Positions 52,016 through 61,368 of a stretch of DNA of 64,000 bases are shown piece by piece. The number at the start of each line of letters is the position of its first letter. Within the stretch, counting starts at the first letter, position 1. The stretch comes from Chloroflexota bacterium. Lineage in GTDB: Bacteria > Chloroflexota > Anaerolineae > Anaerolineales > Anaerolineaceae. The stretch lies in assembly GCA_016887485.1 (NCBI GenBank), contig CP069394.1:2653303-2717302 (forward strand), written 5' to 3'. Made by a program: the position numbers and the translations under genes. Below the pieces are notes generated by a model, which worked only from the letters and a program-made list of their open reading frames with translations, was not told the origin of the DNA and made no database searches.

Positions 52016-53818
52016 TTACTCTGGGCTACTTTCGTATAGTTTTTGATGGGCTTTACGAATCGCGGCGATGTCCATCTTCTCCACCTGGCGGTCATAGGTC
52101 AGGAAGCCATTGATCTCCGTCTCCACATCCGTGGTTTGGGTGTAGACGGCACCGGAGCAGCCCGCTTCGATCCAGGGGATCAGTTCGTCTTGGAGTAATT
52201 TGAGATAGCCCTCGGTCAGCGTTTCCTTGCTAGAGAATTTCTTATATCCGAAATTCTTATCCGGGTTCCAGACATGGTCGGAAACGTTCAGACTATAGCC
52301 GCCGAATTCGGATAGCACCAGTCCACGGCCGGGTTCAGGCTTTGGGGTGGGGAGGGGTTTGAAATAAATGTGTTCACTCTTGAAATCACCTGCGCCTTGG
52401 TTAAACCAACCGCTGGCATGATCCACCAGACGGGTGGGGTCAAATTCCTTAGTCCACTCTGCAATCTCAGCGGAATCAAATTGGCCCCAGCCCTCATTGA
52501 AGGGGCCCCAGATGGCGATTGAGACGACATTATATAGGGCGTCTATCATCATCTGGTATTCAGCGCGAAACTCTTCCCTTTTGGACCAATCGTTTCTGCC
52601 TAATCGCCAGTAAGCATGGTTGTCCTTGAGGTTCGGCATCACTTTAGGCAGAGCAAACCAGATCGGTTTGGGGCTGATCCCGCCGCTGACCATATCCTGC
52701 CAGACGATGATGCCGATCCGGTCACAGTGGGCATAATAGCGGGCTGGCTCGACCTTGATGTGTTTGCGCAGCATGTTGAACCCGGCATCCTTGAGGAACC
52801 GGATCTCCCATTGCATGGCTTCGTCCGTGGGCGGCGTGTAGAGCCCATCCGGCCAATAGCCCTGGTCGAGGGGGCCATAGAGGAAAGTCGGTTTACTGTT
52901 CAGGCAGAAGCGGAGATGGCCCTGGCTGTCTTTTTCCAGGCTGAACTTGCGCATACCGAAGTAACTGCTCACCTTGTCAATGACTTTGCCATCCCGAAGC
53001 AGTTCAATTTCAAGGTCATATAGGAAGGGATTCTCCGGTGACCAGAGAATGGGATTATCGATTTGGAGAGTGAGTGGGCTGGTGACATCGCCTTGGCCTT
53101 GGGCGACCAATTTCTTATTAGCAAAGGCCTGGGCGGAGAGCGTCAGATTCTCGCTTGAGTTTGCGACATAGGCCGAAATGTTCAGTTTGCCCTGGTCGAG
53201 ATCGGGGGTGAATTTGATGGAAGTGATGGATTTCTCAGCGATGGGTTCCAGCCACACGGTTTGCCAGATGCCAGAGATCGGTGTGTACCAGATGAAACCC
53301 GGTTTGAGCACCTGCTTGCCGCGCTGATTGGGTTGGGAATCGGTGGGGTCCTGAACCGCTACAACCAATTCATTTTCGCCTTGTTGGATGGCGTTGGTGA
53401 TATACATTGAAAACGGGTCGTAGCCGCCGGTATGTTCGCCAATTCTTACAGCATTGACCCAAATCTGACAAGCCCAATCAACTGCACCAAAGTTCAGCAG
53501 GACGCGGCTGCCGGCCCAGTCTTCGGGAACGGTGAAGGTTCGGCGATACCAGATCTGCTCATCGGGCTGGAGGATGTGCTGCACCCCTGAGAGGGCGCTC
53601 TCCGGCGGGAAGGGCACCAGGATTTCACCTGTAAATTCTTCCGGTTGGGGATCACCAAGTTTGTTGATAGCAAATTCCCAGGGGCCATTGAGGTTCAGCC
53701 AGCGTTCCCGAACCATCTGGGGCCGGGGATATTCCGGCCAGGGCAGTTTTGGGTCTACCTGATCCGTCCAGGGGGTGGTCAACGTTGCATGTGGGTTTGG
53801 TTTGGCTTCTTGGCGCAT
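52016..53818 (-). CDS. Glycoside hydrolase family 2 enzyme
   Basis: A 600-residue GH2 protein: jelly-roll sugar-binding domain (residues of about 35-190, with GYDPFSMYIT), immunoglobulin-like domain (about 195-290), then a TIM barrel. The acid/base is E442 in WGPFNEGWGQ and the likely nucleophile E504 in LSEFGGYS. It should be a β-galactosidase, β-glucuronidase or β-mannosidase; motifs do not separate these. There is no signal peptide, so it acts on imported oligosaccharides. AAGGAG lies seven bases before ATG 53818. A monocistronic gene. Confidence 0.9.
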   Translation of the reverse strand: MRQEAKPNPHATLTTPWTDQVDPKLPWPEYPRPQMVRERWLNLNGPWEFAINKLGDPQPEEFTGEILVPFPPESALSGVQHILQPDEQIWYRRTFTVPEDWAGSRVLLNFGAVDWACQIWVNAVRIGEHTGGYDPFSMYITNAIQQGENELVVAVQDPTDSQPNQRGKQVLKPGFIWYTPISGIWQTVWLEPIAEKSITSIKFTPDLDQGKLNISAYVANSSENLTLSAQAFANKKLVAQGQGDVTSPLTLQIDNPILWSPENPFLYDLEIELLRDGKVIDKVSSYFGMRKFSLEKDSQGHLRFCLNSKPTFLYGPLDQGYWPDGLYTPPTDEAMQWEIRFLKDAGFNMLRKHIKVEPARYYAHCDRIGIIVWQDMVSGGISPKPIWFALPKVMPNLKDNHAYWRLGRNDWSKREEFRAEYQMMIDALYNVVSIAIWGPFNEGWGQFDSAEIAEWTKEFDPTRLVDHASGWFNQGAGDFKSEHIYFKPLPTPKPEPGRGLVLSEFGGYSLNVSDHVWNPDKNFGYKKFSSKETLTEGYLKLLQDELIPWIEAGCSGAVYTQTTDVETEINGFLTYDRQVEKMDIAAIRKAHQKLYESSPE

Positions 53819-53890
53819 TTTGCGGCTCCTTGAGGTTGTTGCGTTGTGATATTGTACATGAAATTACCACTGGGTGCACTTAAATCAAAA

Positions 53891-53914
53891 GGCGCGTACC
53901 ATAGGATACGCGCC
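53891..53914 (-). terminator. Terminator of the tandem protease operon
   Basis: Minus-strand hairpin: GGCGCGTA paired with TACGCGCC (outer arms 53891-53898 and 53907-53914), followed by TTTTGATTTAAG. It lies 22 bases after the stop of the 53936 gene. Confidence 0.75.
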
Positions 53915-53935
53915 TGGATGTTAATTTGATAAAGT

Positions 53936-56017
53936 CTATTTGCCCTGATTGACCAGTTCCACTTGGTAGGTGGCGCTTTGGCGGGTGACGGGGGTGGTGC
54001 CGCTGATGACCAGCACTGCTTGATAGATGTCGTCGGTCAAATTGAGGTCAGTGCTGAGGATGTTGTCCGCGTTCAGCTCGAGTGGGATTACATTGATTTC
54101 GTCGCCATAGGTGACCAGAGTCACCCGGAAGCTCTGGGGCAGGAGGTTCTCAATCCGCACGAAACCATCTGCTTGCCAGCCGCCTTCATCCGCCTCAAGA
54201 TCGGAACTGTAGTCAATGGCGGCGATTTGGATATTGTCGATTGCCAGGCCAATCCCGTTGACGGCGGCATCTGTGATGTAGTCGAATCGCAGGGTGACTT
54301 CCTGGCCAGCATAGGCGCTCAGGTCAACAGCCTGGAGTCTCCAGCCATTGCTGGCACCATTCAAGCCGCAGCCGTAGCTATTGCCGGAGGGATTGCTGGT
54401 GGTGCAGGAGGATGTATCCAGGATCTGCCAGTTCTCGCCGTCCGTGGTGGCTGAGACGAACACGTAGTCATAATCGACTTCCAGGTCATACCAGGCCTGG
54501 AAGGTCATCTCAACAGGGCCTTCCACGTTTGTCAGGTCAAATGACCGCTGGAGGGACATATCGGATGAGTCGCCCATATTGGACCAGAAGAAGTAGTCAC
54601 CGGAATAGGCATCAATCGGTAAAATACCGACTTCTGCGTTGCCGGTGAAGTTGAGGGTCCATTCGCCTTTGCATTGGATGCCGATGTAGTCCACACCGTA
54701 CTGCCGGACGTCGTAATTTAGCTTGCCGCTGGGGCAGCCGGTGACGATTGGATTCGGTGATGCCAGAGGGGCGTTGGGGTACACGCCATAGGCATAGCGT
54801 CCCAGAGCAATGCTCTTGTCCCCCAGCAGGTTGGCGACCACCCAGTCTGCGAAGATATCTTCGGCAGTAGGCGTTTCACCGGTCAGGGGGTCGATGATAG
54901 CCAGTTCCTGCAGGACATGGTCGATGCTCTCCATCCCATTGAGCGGATTTTCCACAATGGCCTGTGTGACCTCTTCACCGAATCGGTCAAGGAGGTAGGC
55001 CGTGAAGAGGAAAGCGGCCCCATAATGGGGAATATTCGATTCGCCGGGTTCGCCCCAACTGGTGATTTGGATATCCGGCGCATGGATGTAGGCTGTATCG
55101 TGGTTGCCCACCGGATAGTCATTGAGGAGTTCTGCCAGCATTGAGAATCCCTCATTCAGCCAGGTATCCTCATTGCGATCCACATTCCAATGGATCATAT
55201 GTTGGAATTCGTGCGCCAGCGTGCTGCGGATCTGATCGCCAGCGAGGTTCAGATTGTCGGCGTTGAGAATGAACATCTCGTGGGCATTGGAATAGGGGTG
55301 GGCTTCACGGGGAATTTCATCCGCTGAGGAGAAGTAGCCCAGAATGGTGCCGCCCACGCCGCCCGTGAAGAGGAAGTAAATATGTGGGTCATCATCAATG
55401 CCGGGTGTCCATTCGCTGCCAAAGAAAGCCCGGTTGGTGGGGTAGATCTGTTCGCTGAATTCACTGCCAAGGCGGTCTACGTTGGTCTGGTGATATTCCA
55501 CGCTGTTTTCAATCCAGATATAAAGGATGTCGTCGGCATAAGCCAGGGTCGTATCCACCTGGAAATTGGTATTGGTGACTACATTGGTCACCCAGAAAGT
55601 TTTGGCTGCTCCGACCTCGTAGGGCGCATCCGGATCAGGGTCGGTGGCAGGGATATCAGACTTGCCGCCCAGTCTTTGAACGAGATCACTGGGATCGTTT
55701 TCCGGAATGAGCTCTTCCTCCAGAATTTGCAGGGTGAGGTCCGCGCCGGTTAGCTGCGGGGCCTCCGTGGGGGTCGGTTCAGCCGTTGGGGCTCCCGTCA
55801 CTTCGGTGGTTTCGGTTGCCTCAGTCGATTGCGAGACCTCAGCTTGAGTGGCAGTTACTTCCTGAGAGGTTTCCGCGGGAGGGAGAATATTTTCGGTGTA
55901 AAAATTCCCGAGGCTGGCCGCAAACCATAAACAAAGGCTGATGACCACAAGCAGGATTGTGACGAACCAAAAGGTGCTGATCCGCTTTTTGGGGGCGGGT
56001 TTCGGTTGTTCTTCCAT
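53936..56017 (-). CDS. Membrane-anchored M6-like metalloprotease, downstream paralogue
   Basis: A 693-residue protein: N-terminal signal anchor (residues of about 15-36), Thr/Glu/Pro-rich linker (45-90), then a gluzincin-type catalytic domain with H269-E270-x2-H273 in LAHEFQHMIH and the downstream third ligand E289 in LNEGFSM. The second half has an immune-inhibitor-A-like or MAM-like β-domain (YDLEVDYDYVFVSATTDG, SYGCGLN) and a short C-terminal β-domain. It should be an exposed protease on the outer face of the membrane. GGAG with seven-base spacing precedes ATG 56017. It is a close paralogue of the 56022 gene. Confidence 0.85.
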   Translation of the reverse strand: MEEQPKPAPKKRISTFWFVTILLVVISLCLWFAASLGNFYTENILPPAETSQEVTATQAEVSQSTEATETTEVTGAPTAEPTPTEAPQLTGADLTLQILEEELIPENDPSDLVQRLGGKSDIPATDPDPDAPYEVGAAKTFWVTNVVTNTNFQVDTTLAYADDILYIWIENSVEYHQTNVDRLGSEFSEQIYPTNRAFFGSEWTPGIDDDPHIYFLFTGGVGGTILGYFSSADEIPREAHPYSNAHEMFILNADNLNLAGDQIRSTLAHEFQHMIHWNVDRNEDTWLNEGFSMLAELLNDYPVGNHDTAYIHAPDIQITSWGEPGESNIPHYGAAFLFTAYLLDRFGEEVTQAIVENPLNGMESIDHVLQELAIIDPLTGETPTAEDIFADWVVANLLGDKSIALGRYAYGVYPNAPLASPNPIVTGCPSGKLNYDVRQYGVDYIGIQCKGEWTLNFTGNAEVGILPIDAYSGDYFFWSNMGDSSDMSLQRSFDLTNVEGPVEMTFQAWYDLEVDYDYVFVSATTDGENWQILDTSSCTTSNPSGNSYGCGLNGASNGWRLQAVDLSAYAGQEVTLRFDYITDAAVNGIGLAIDNIQIAAIDYSSDLEADEGGWQADGFVRIENLLPQSFRVTLVTYGDEINVIPLELNADNILSTDLNLTDDIYQAVLVISGTTPVTRQSATYQVELVNQGK

Positions 56018-56021
56018 GCGT

Positions 56022-58028
56022 TTACTCCAAATCTATTTGATATGAGGCTTCCTGGTTGGTGAAGGGTGTTGTGCCGCTCACCACGACGATCACCTGATCG
56101 CCTTCATTGAGGATGATGTCAATCGAAGCAGTCCTCAAATCGGAAAGGGCCAGGTGGGTTACGGTGGTCTCATCGCCAATCTGGATCACCGAGACTTTGA
56201 AGGTCTGCGGCAACAGATTGTTGACTCGAGCAAAGCCCTGAGCTTCCCAGCCGCCGTCATCACTCTCGAAATCGGTGGTGTAACCTATGGTGGGAATGCT
56301 GACATCATCCAGCAGCAGCCCTTCGCCGTTCACTGCGGCATCGGTGATGTATTCAAAGCGTAAGGTCACTTCCTGTCCGGCAAATTGGGAGAGATCGACG
56401 GCTTCATAGATCCAGCCGCCGGTTTCCCCGTTATAGCCGCAGCCATAACTGTTACCGGAGGGGTCGTAATTGGTGCAGGAGGGTGTGTCCAGGATATGCC
56501 AGGTCTCACCATCTGTGGAGGCTTCCAGGTAGAGATAGTCATAATCGGTTTCGAGATCATACCAGGTCTGGTAGGTCATCTCAATCGGGCTGTCCACGTT
56601 GGTGAAGTCGAAAGTCTGGGTGAGCGTCATGTCTGATTCATCGCCTTTATTGGAATAGAAAGCATATGAACCGGAATAAGCGCTTTCAGGCAGGAGGCTC
56701 ACGGTGGTGGAACCCGTGAATGTCAGGGTTACCTCACCGGTGAGATCGGTGAAGAGAATGCTATCTACTCCATATTGATGTACATAACGCCGGATGGGGC
56801 TGTCAGGATAGCTGCTGTGGGTTTCTGTAATGCTGGCATTCATTGGGTTGTAATTGGAGTAGTCATAACGACCATCGCCCACGGTGGGGTCCAGCAGGAT
56901 ATTTGCCACGGCCCAATCCGCCAGGACGTCATCGGCGGTAATCGGCTCGCCGGTTAGGGGATCACTAATTCCAAGTTCATCCAACACCCGGGTGATCGAT
57001 TCCATCGAGTTATCCGGGGCGGCAACTACGGCCTGGGTGGCTTCCTCACCGAATCGGTCGAGGAAGTAGGCCATGAAGAGGAAGGAGGCGCCGTAATTGG
57101 GGGAGTTGTCTCCAACTGAATCGCCCCAATCGGTCAATTGCAGGTCTGTATCCACGAGATAGCTGTAATCATGGCCGCCAATATCGAAACCATTGAGCAG
57201 TTCCGCCAGCATCGAAAAGCCTTCATTCATCCAGGTGGCTTCGTTACGGTCGGTGTACCAATGGATCATGTGCTGAAATTCATGCGCCAGAACGCCGTAG
57301 ATGTAGCTGTCCCAGAGGGGGACATTGTCGGAATTGATCAGGAACATCTCATGGGCATTGGAATATTCATGGGCGAGGGGATTTAGCTCATCGGCTGAGG
57401 AAAAATAACCGGCCAGAGAATAGCCCAGATTACCGGCATAGAGGACATAAATATGGGGGTCACCATCCACGCCGGGATTCCATTCGCTGCCGAAGAATTC
57501 CCGATCCGTGGGGACGATCTCCTGATCGAAGAGATCTCCCAGATATTCGAGGTCACTGGGGTCATATTCGACACCTTCTTCAATCCAGAAATAGCTGTTT
57601 TCACCAACATATCTGAGCACTGCGGTAATCTGGAAGTTCTCGTTGGTGTCTGTATTGCCAACCCAGAAGGTTTTTCTAGCACCCACTGAATAAGGGGCGT
57701 CCGGATCAATAAGGGTGTCGGGGACGTTCTGTTTCCCGCCCAACCGTTCGGCCAGCTCCACGGGGTCATTGATCGGAACAATGGTCTGGTCGAGTGTGTC
57801 CAGCGTCTCGATGGCCTCGTCCGGGACTGGTTTGTTGGTGGTCGTTTCAGGGGTCACTTCTGTAATGGTCACGGTTTCGGTGGGCAAAATGTATCCGCCA
57901 CTGGTGTTGACCTTTTCTTTGAGCCAAACGCCACCAGCGATTAAGCCGACACTGATGACGATGCAGCACAGCACCAAAACAAGCAGGATGATCAGGATGA
58001 TGGGGAGGGTTTTAGATTTTTGTTCCAT
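56022..58028 (-). CDS. Membrane-anchored M6-like metalloprotease, upstream paralogue
   Basis: About 668 residues with the same plan as its neighbour: signal anchor (LPIILIILLVLVLCCIVISV), Thr-rich linker, catalytic domain with HEFQHMIH (H256/H260 counted from the upstream ATG) and E276 in MNEGFSML. This is followed by the MAM-like/immune-inhibitor-A β-domain with YDLETDYDYLYLEASTDG. The two proteins are clearly homologous throughout. ATG 58028 is preferred (GAGG with five-base spacing). ATG 58049 would add seven residues. It is separated from the second gene by four bases, so they form one operon. Confidence 0.85.
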   Translation of the reverse strand: MEQKSKTLPIILIILLVLVLCCIVISVGLIAGGVWLKEKVNTSGGYILPTETVTITEVTPETTTNKPVPDEAIETLDTLDQTIVPINDPVELAERLGGKQNVPDTLIDPDAPYSVGARKTFWVGNTDTNENFQITAVLRYVGENSYFWIEEGVEYDPSDLEYLGDLFDQEIVPTDREFFGSEWNPGVDGDPHIYVLYAGNLGYSLAGYFSSADELNPLAHEYSNAHEMFLINSDNVPLWDSYIYGVLAHEFQHMIHWYTDRNEATWMNEGFSMLAELLNGFDIGGHDYSYLVDTDLQLTDWGDSVGDNSPNYGASFLFMAYFLDRFGEEATQAVVAAPDNSMESITRVLDELGISDPLTGEPITADDVLADWAVANILLDPTVGDGRYDYSNYNPMNASITETHSSYPDSPIRRYVHQYGVDSILFTDLTGEVTLTFTGSTTVSLLPESAYSGSYAFYSNKGDESDMTLTQTFDFTNVDSPIEMTYQTWYDLETDYDYLYLEASTDGETWHILDTPSCTNYDPSGNSYGCGYNGETGGWIYEAVDLSQFAGQEVTLRFEYITDAAVNGEGLLLDDVSIPTIGYTTDFESDDGGWEAQGFARVNNLLPQTFKVSVIQIGDETTVTHLALSDLRTASIDIILNEGDQVIVVVSGTTPFTNQEASYQIDLE

Positions 58029-58261
58029 TTTGTCCTCATTTGAACTCATTTTTCTTTTTATAAGTTTGCGATGGAAGGCTTCTGTGGACGAGGGTAAAAT
58101 GTGAGCGGCTAGGTCACAACAAATACCAAGGCTCCCTCATAATGGGGTTATTTATACCTTAGTTTGTCCAATTAATCACCTCGTTGGGGGTTGAAAAGGG
58201 GGTGAACTTAATCGTTTATAATTGACGCAGATTATTGTATAGCTCGAGAGAGGAATTCCCA

Positions 58262-58915
58262 ATGAGTGACATGCTGGATCCTATATCTTCATTGAAAAAC
58301 ATCTTCCGTAACTGGTGGAAAATAGTCCTGATCGCCTACCTTTTTTCACTGGTAGGGCTGGTTGCTTCATATTTACTCCCTGCGAAATATCAGGCTCAGG
58401 CTGTTTTCACTGCGAGCATTGATTTCACTGAGGTCAATTTTGAGAACCTGGTAGATGGAAAGGGTGATCCTGTTGAATTCACCCAATATGATGAGGACCT
58501 TGCCCTGCAGGTGGTTGAACGGGTTCTGATGGGGGATACGGATGAAGCCTTTGCCTATGCTCAGACCCTGGATCCCAGCCTGACATTGGATGAATTCGAG
58601 CGCGACAGCCAGATTTCACGCTATCAGGCCAAATGGTACCTGCGTTACCGCCATGCCAGCCCCGAAGTGGCCCAACAGATCGTCAATTACTGGGCGAACC
58701 TGGGACTTGAGGATTTGAAAGCGGCTCAGGCTGATGGTGAAGCCGAGACTTTCGTGCTTGTGGGGCTAACTCGGGAGGCAACCTTGCCTGCCAAGCCCAT
58801 GTATCAGCAGCGGGGCACCCTGGTACTGGCTGGTGCATTGGCCGGTATTGTGATTGGGGTTCTGGTTGTGGATGGAAAGCTCCGGTTTGGTTCGAACGGT
58901 AATCAAGAGGACTGA
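58262..58915 (+). CDS. Wzz/Chain-length-determinant-like membrane protein
   Basis: About 217 residues. It has the classic layout of a polysaccharide co-polymerase: helix 1 (WWKIVLIAYLFSLVGLVASYLL) directly before PAKYQAQAVF, an extracytoplasmic central part, and a second helix after the Pro-rich AKPMYQQRGTLVLAGALAG. No C-terminal kinase domain is present. It controls the chain length of a surface polysaccharide together with the O-antigen-polymerase-like gene that starts two bases downstream. Start: ATG 58262, with AGAGGA seven bases upstream. Confidence 0.82.
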   Translation: MSDMLDPISSLKNIFRNWWKIVLIAYLFSLVGLVASYLLPAKYQAQAVFTASIDFTEVNFENLVDGKGDPVEFTQYDEDLALQVVERVLMGDTDEAFAYAQTLDPSLTLDEFERDSQISRYQAKWYLRYRHASPEVAQQIVNYWANLGLEDLKAAQADGEAETFVLVGLTREATLPAKPMYQQRGTLVLAGALAGIVIGVLVVDGKLRFGSNGNQED

Positions 58916-58917
58916 AA

Positions 58918-60474
58918 ATGCTGACTTCACTCTCAAAAAACGCACTATACCGGATGGGCAGGACGACCCTCTGGTTCCTTGTGTTGGTTGGGCTCCCGCT
59001 GACCAGTTTCCCGGTTTTATACAGGCTGACCGGTGCGATCGTTGCGCCATTCTCATTTATTCCCCTTGCGCTTTTAGTGGGGGTTTGGCTGCTGCCCTAT
59101 CTGATCGAAAAAGGCAAATTCCCAGCAGAAGTTACTCCATTCATCTACTTTGTGCTGGTTGCTGTGGTGGTTTCCTGCCTGGCCTTCTTCTTGAATGGCT
59201 ATTATGACCTGGATCGGGATTTCCTGGGACAAAGTTTGCGGGCTTTCATCACATTGGCGATAGGGATCAGCTTTTATCTGGTCTTTGCCACTTATCCCCG
59301 GGATGAAAAAGGACTGCGTCAGGTATTGCTGTTCATTTATATCGGTGCCGCACTCATCATCGCCTGGGGGCTGCTGGAAGTTATCCTGCTCAGGAAATAT
59401 GAAACCTTCCATCGCTTGCCTAGCTGGTTCATTCGAATCAGGGCATCGCTGGCAGTTGAATCAATTAACATTTGGTCTTCAAACCGCGTTTCAGGCTTGG
59501 CCTATGAACCTTCCTGGTTCGTGCGGGAGTTTAACCTGGTGTTGTTCCCGATCTGGCTGGCAGCGATCTATCTCCGTAAATCATTATTAAAATTCCGGCT
59601 ATGGATCTTCCAGGTGGAAGATGCTTTGATGGTGGGCGGGTTGATCGTGTTTGGCTCCAGTTCTCCCCGGGTCGGGTTGGTGGCTTTCCTGGCGTCACTG
59701 GCCTACCTGGCCTTGCTGTTGTTTGGCCGGGTGTATGGTTGGCTGATGGGAAAGATAGTCAGCCGAAGGAAGACGCCGCTCAAAAACCCCACCTGGTCGA
59801 AATTCTTCTTGGGTGCAATGCTGGTCCTCATTCTGATTGTCGCGGCCGGAGGCGCACTGATAGGTTATGTGGTGGTCGCAAGTGGATGGGATACCCGCTA
59901 TCAGCTATTGGTGGATGACAGAGTCATCAGCAACCTGAACCTCTTCCCACTTACCGAAGACAGCGTGATCGGCTTTGCCGACGAGTTGCACTTTCAGGAG
60001 CGGTTGGTCTATTGGTTCAGCGGCTGGCATACCTTCAGCGATCACCCCTTTGGCGTGGGGTTGGGGAATGCGGGCTTCTATATGATTGAACGGATGAATA
60101 GTCAGGGGTGGATGTCACCTGAAATCCGGAACATCGTTTACCGGGCTAACTATCTACCCAATACGAAGAATCTGTGGGTGAGATTGCTTTCTGAGACAGG
60201 GTTTTTGGGATTTGCGGTCTTTGCCGTCTGGTTGGTCGTACTCTGGCGGTCCACTATGCTGACCCGCAAGAGCGACTCCAAGATCCTGCAGATTGTCGGT
60301 CTGGCAGGGCAGTTATTCCTGATGGCCTATCTGGTGGAGGGGCTGAGCATGGACTCATTTGCCATGCCCTACCAATGGCTGATGGCCGGGCTGATCAGTG
60401 CGGGTGGCTTGTTGGCAAGGCAGGAATTGAGGGCTAAGGATAAGCCTGAGGTGTCTCTGTCGGCTGAGGCATAA
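58918..60474 (+). CDS. O-antigen ligase/polymerase-like membrane protein
   Basis: A 518-residue polytopic protein with ten to twelve hydrophobic segments. The large extracytoplasmic loop contains GVGLGNAGFYMIERM, the GxGxGN signature of Wzy/WaaL (Wzy_C) enzymes, preceded by HTFSDHPFGVG. It should polymerise or ligate oligosaccharide units. It is co-translated with the Wzz-like gene (RBS GAGGA overlaps its stop). The C-terminus overlaps the convergent lipoprotein gene by 41 bases. Confidence 0.85.
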   Translation: MLTSLSKNALYRMGRTTLWFLVLVGLPLTSFPVLYRLTGAIVAPFSFIPLALLVGVWLLPYLIEKGKFPAEVTPFIYFVLVAVVVSCLAFFLNGYYDLDRDFLGQSLRAFITLAIGISFYLVFATYPRDEKGLRQVLLFIYIGAALIIAWGLLEVILLRKYETFHRLPSWFIRIRASLAVESINIWSSNRVSGLAYEPSWFVREFNLVLFPIWLAAIYLRKSLLKFRLWIFQVEDALMVGGLIVFGSSSPRVGLVAFLASLAYLALLLFGRVYGWLMGKIVSRRKTPLKNPTWSKFFLGAMLVLILIVAAGGALIGYVVVASGWDTRYQLLVDDRVISNLNLFPLTEDSVIGFADELHFQERLVYWFSGWHTFSDHPFGVGLGNAGFYMIERMNSQGWMSPEIRNIVYRANYLPNTKNLWVRLLSETGFLGFAVFAVWLVVLWRSTMLTRKSDSKILQIVGLAGQLFLMAYLVEGLSMDSFAMPYQWLMAGLISAGGLLARQELRAKDKPEVSLSAEA

Positions 60475-61108
60475 TGCCTTCATCAGCTTCACGATCCGCA
60501 ACGAGGGTCACGAAATTGACCAGAACCAGGTTGCGGTCACAATCTTCATGTGTGTCAAAATAGATCCGGTCTGAAAGGACCGTGCCGGATTCGCTGACCA
60601 ACTGCACCCAGAAATCCTGAGTGGTGGCTGTGACGTGGTTGGAAAGCTGAATTTCGTATCCGCCTGGACCATAGTTGGTGGAGAGGCCGGTTCGCGCCGC
60701 CCACTGGTTGGACTCGCTGATCGAATACTGTCCGGCGATCACGATCAGGTCCGGGATGGGCTCGCCATTGGCGTCAAAGACCTGCCCGGCCACACCCAGC
60801 CAGTCACAACCCGCGCTGGCGTGGACGAAATTGGTCAGGTAGAGGGGGCTGCCTTCCTGCAGGATGTAGATGATCGGGTCCGACGTGGCGGTCGGCTCGG
60901 GGGTGGGGGTAAAGTCAGACGTTGCCGTGGGGTCAGGTTCCGTTGCGGCCAGAACTTCGGTTGCCGGGAGGGTAGTAGGCGTGTAAGTGGGCTGAGCTTC
61001 AGTGAGAGGCTCCGCGGTGGGCGGGACCACATAGGGAAAGACCTGGCAGCCAGCCAGGAGGATGGTCAGTATCAGCAGGGGGAGAAGGGAAGCGCGAGTA
61101 TTTTTCAT
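60434..61108 (-). CDS. Lipoprotein of unknown function
   Basis: A 224-residue lipoprotein: signal peptide with lipobox LLAGC (Cys21), then a long Thr/Pro/Glu-rich linker (residues of about 30-80, TPTPEPTATS) and a β-rich domain with two cysteines (HASAGCDWLGVAGQVFD and HEDCDRNL). The VAGQVFDANGEPIPDL stretch resembles carboxypeptidase-regulatory-like β-sandwiches. No enzymatic motif is visible. The 3' end overlaps the convergent polymerase gene by 41 bases. Confidence 0.75.
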   Translation of the reverse strand: MKNTRASLLPLLILTILLAGCQVFPYVVPPTAEPLTEAQPTYTPTTLPATEVLAATEPDPTATSDFTPTPEPTATSDPIIYILQEGSPLYLTNFVHASAGCDWLGVAGQVFDANGEPIPDLIVIAGQYSISESNQWAARTGLSTNYGPGGYEIQLSNHVTATTQDFWVQLVSESGTVLSDRIYFDTHEDCDRNLVLVNFVTLVADREADEGIMPQPTETPQAYP

Positions 61109-61186
61109 GGTTATTTATCCTATACCCCCAGGCGTGCAAGTTGTGTGCCCAAACAGAAATGTGTATTTCAGTATTGGAAAGAAAAT

Positions 61187-61227
61187 CGAACCCCTCAAGA
61201 TCTTATATCACCGAGGGGTTCGGTTTT
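61187..61227 (-). terminator. Hairpin ending the three-gene right-edge operon
   Basis: A perfect 10-bp stem (CGAACCCCTC 61187-61196 / GAGGGGTTCG 61213-61222) lies about 145 bases after the MBL gene stop, with a minus-strand tail ATTTTCTTTCC. A second T-run on the plus strand means it could also act in that direction. Confidence 0.7.
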
Positions 61228-61368
61228 AATTTGATTCTTTAAGCATAGTTATTATCTCAATGACCTCATACTACTTCAACTGCACCATTGAGCTCATCGT
61301 GAGTGATATATTCGAGTGGATAAAATAGGCATTTCCATCTGATCCCATATACATGGGTGGGTGGGTGT

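Noticed and set aside
60635..61234. 199-residue frame opposite the lipoprotein at 60434-61108
   Set aside because: Antisense. No motifs. The lipoprotein has a clear lipobox and linker.
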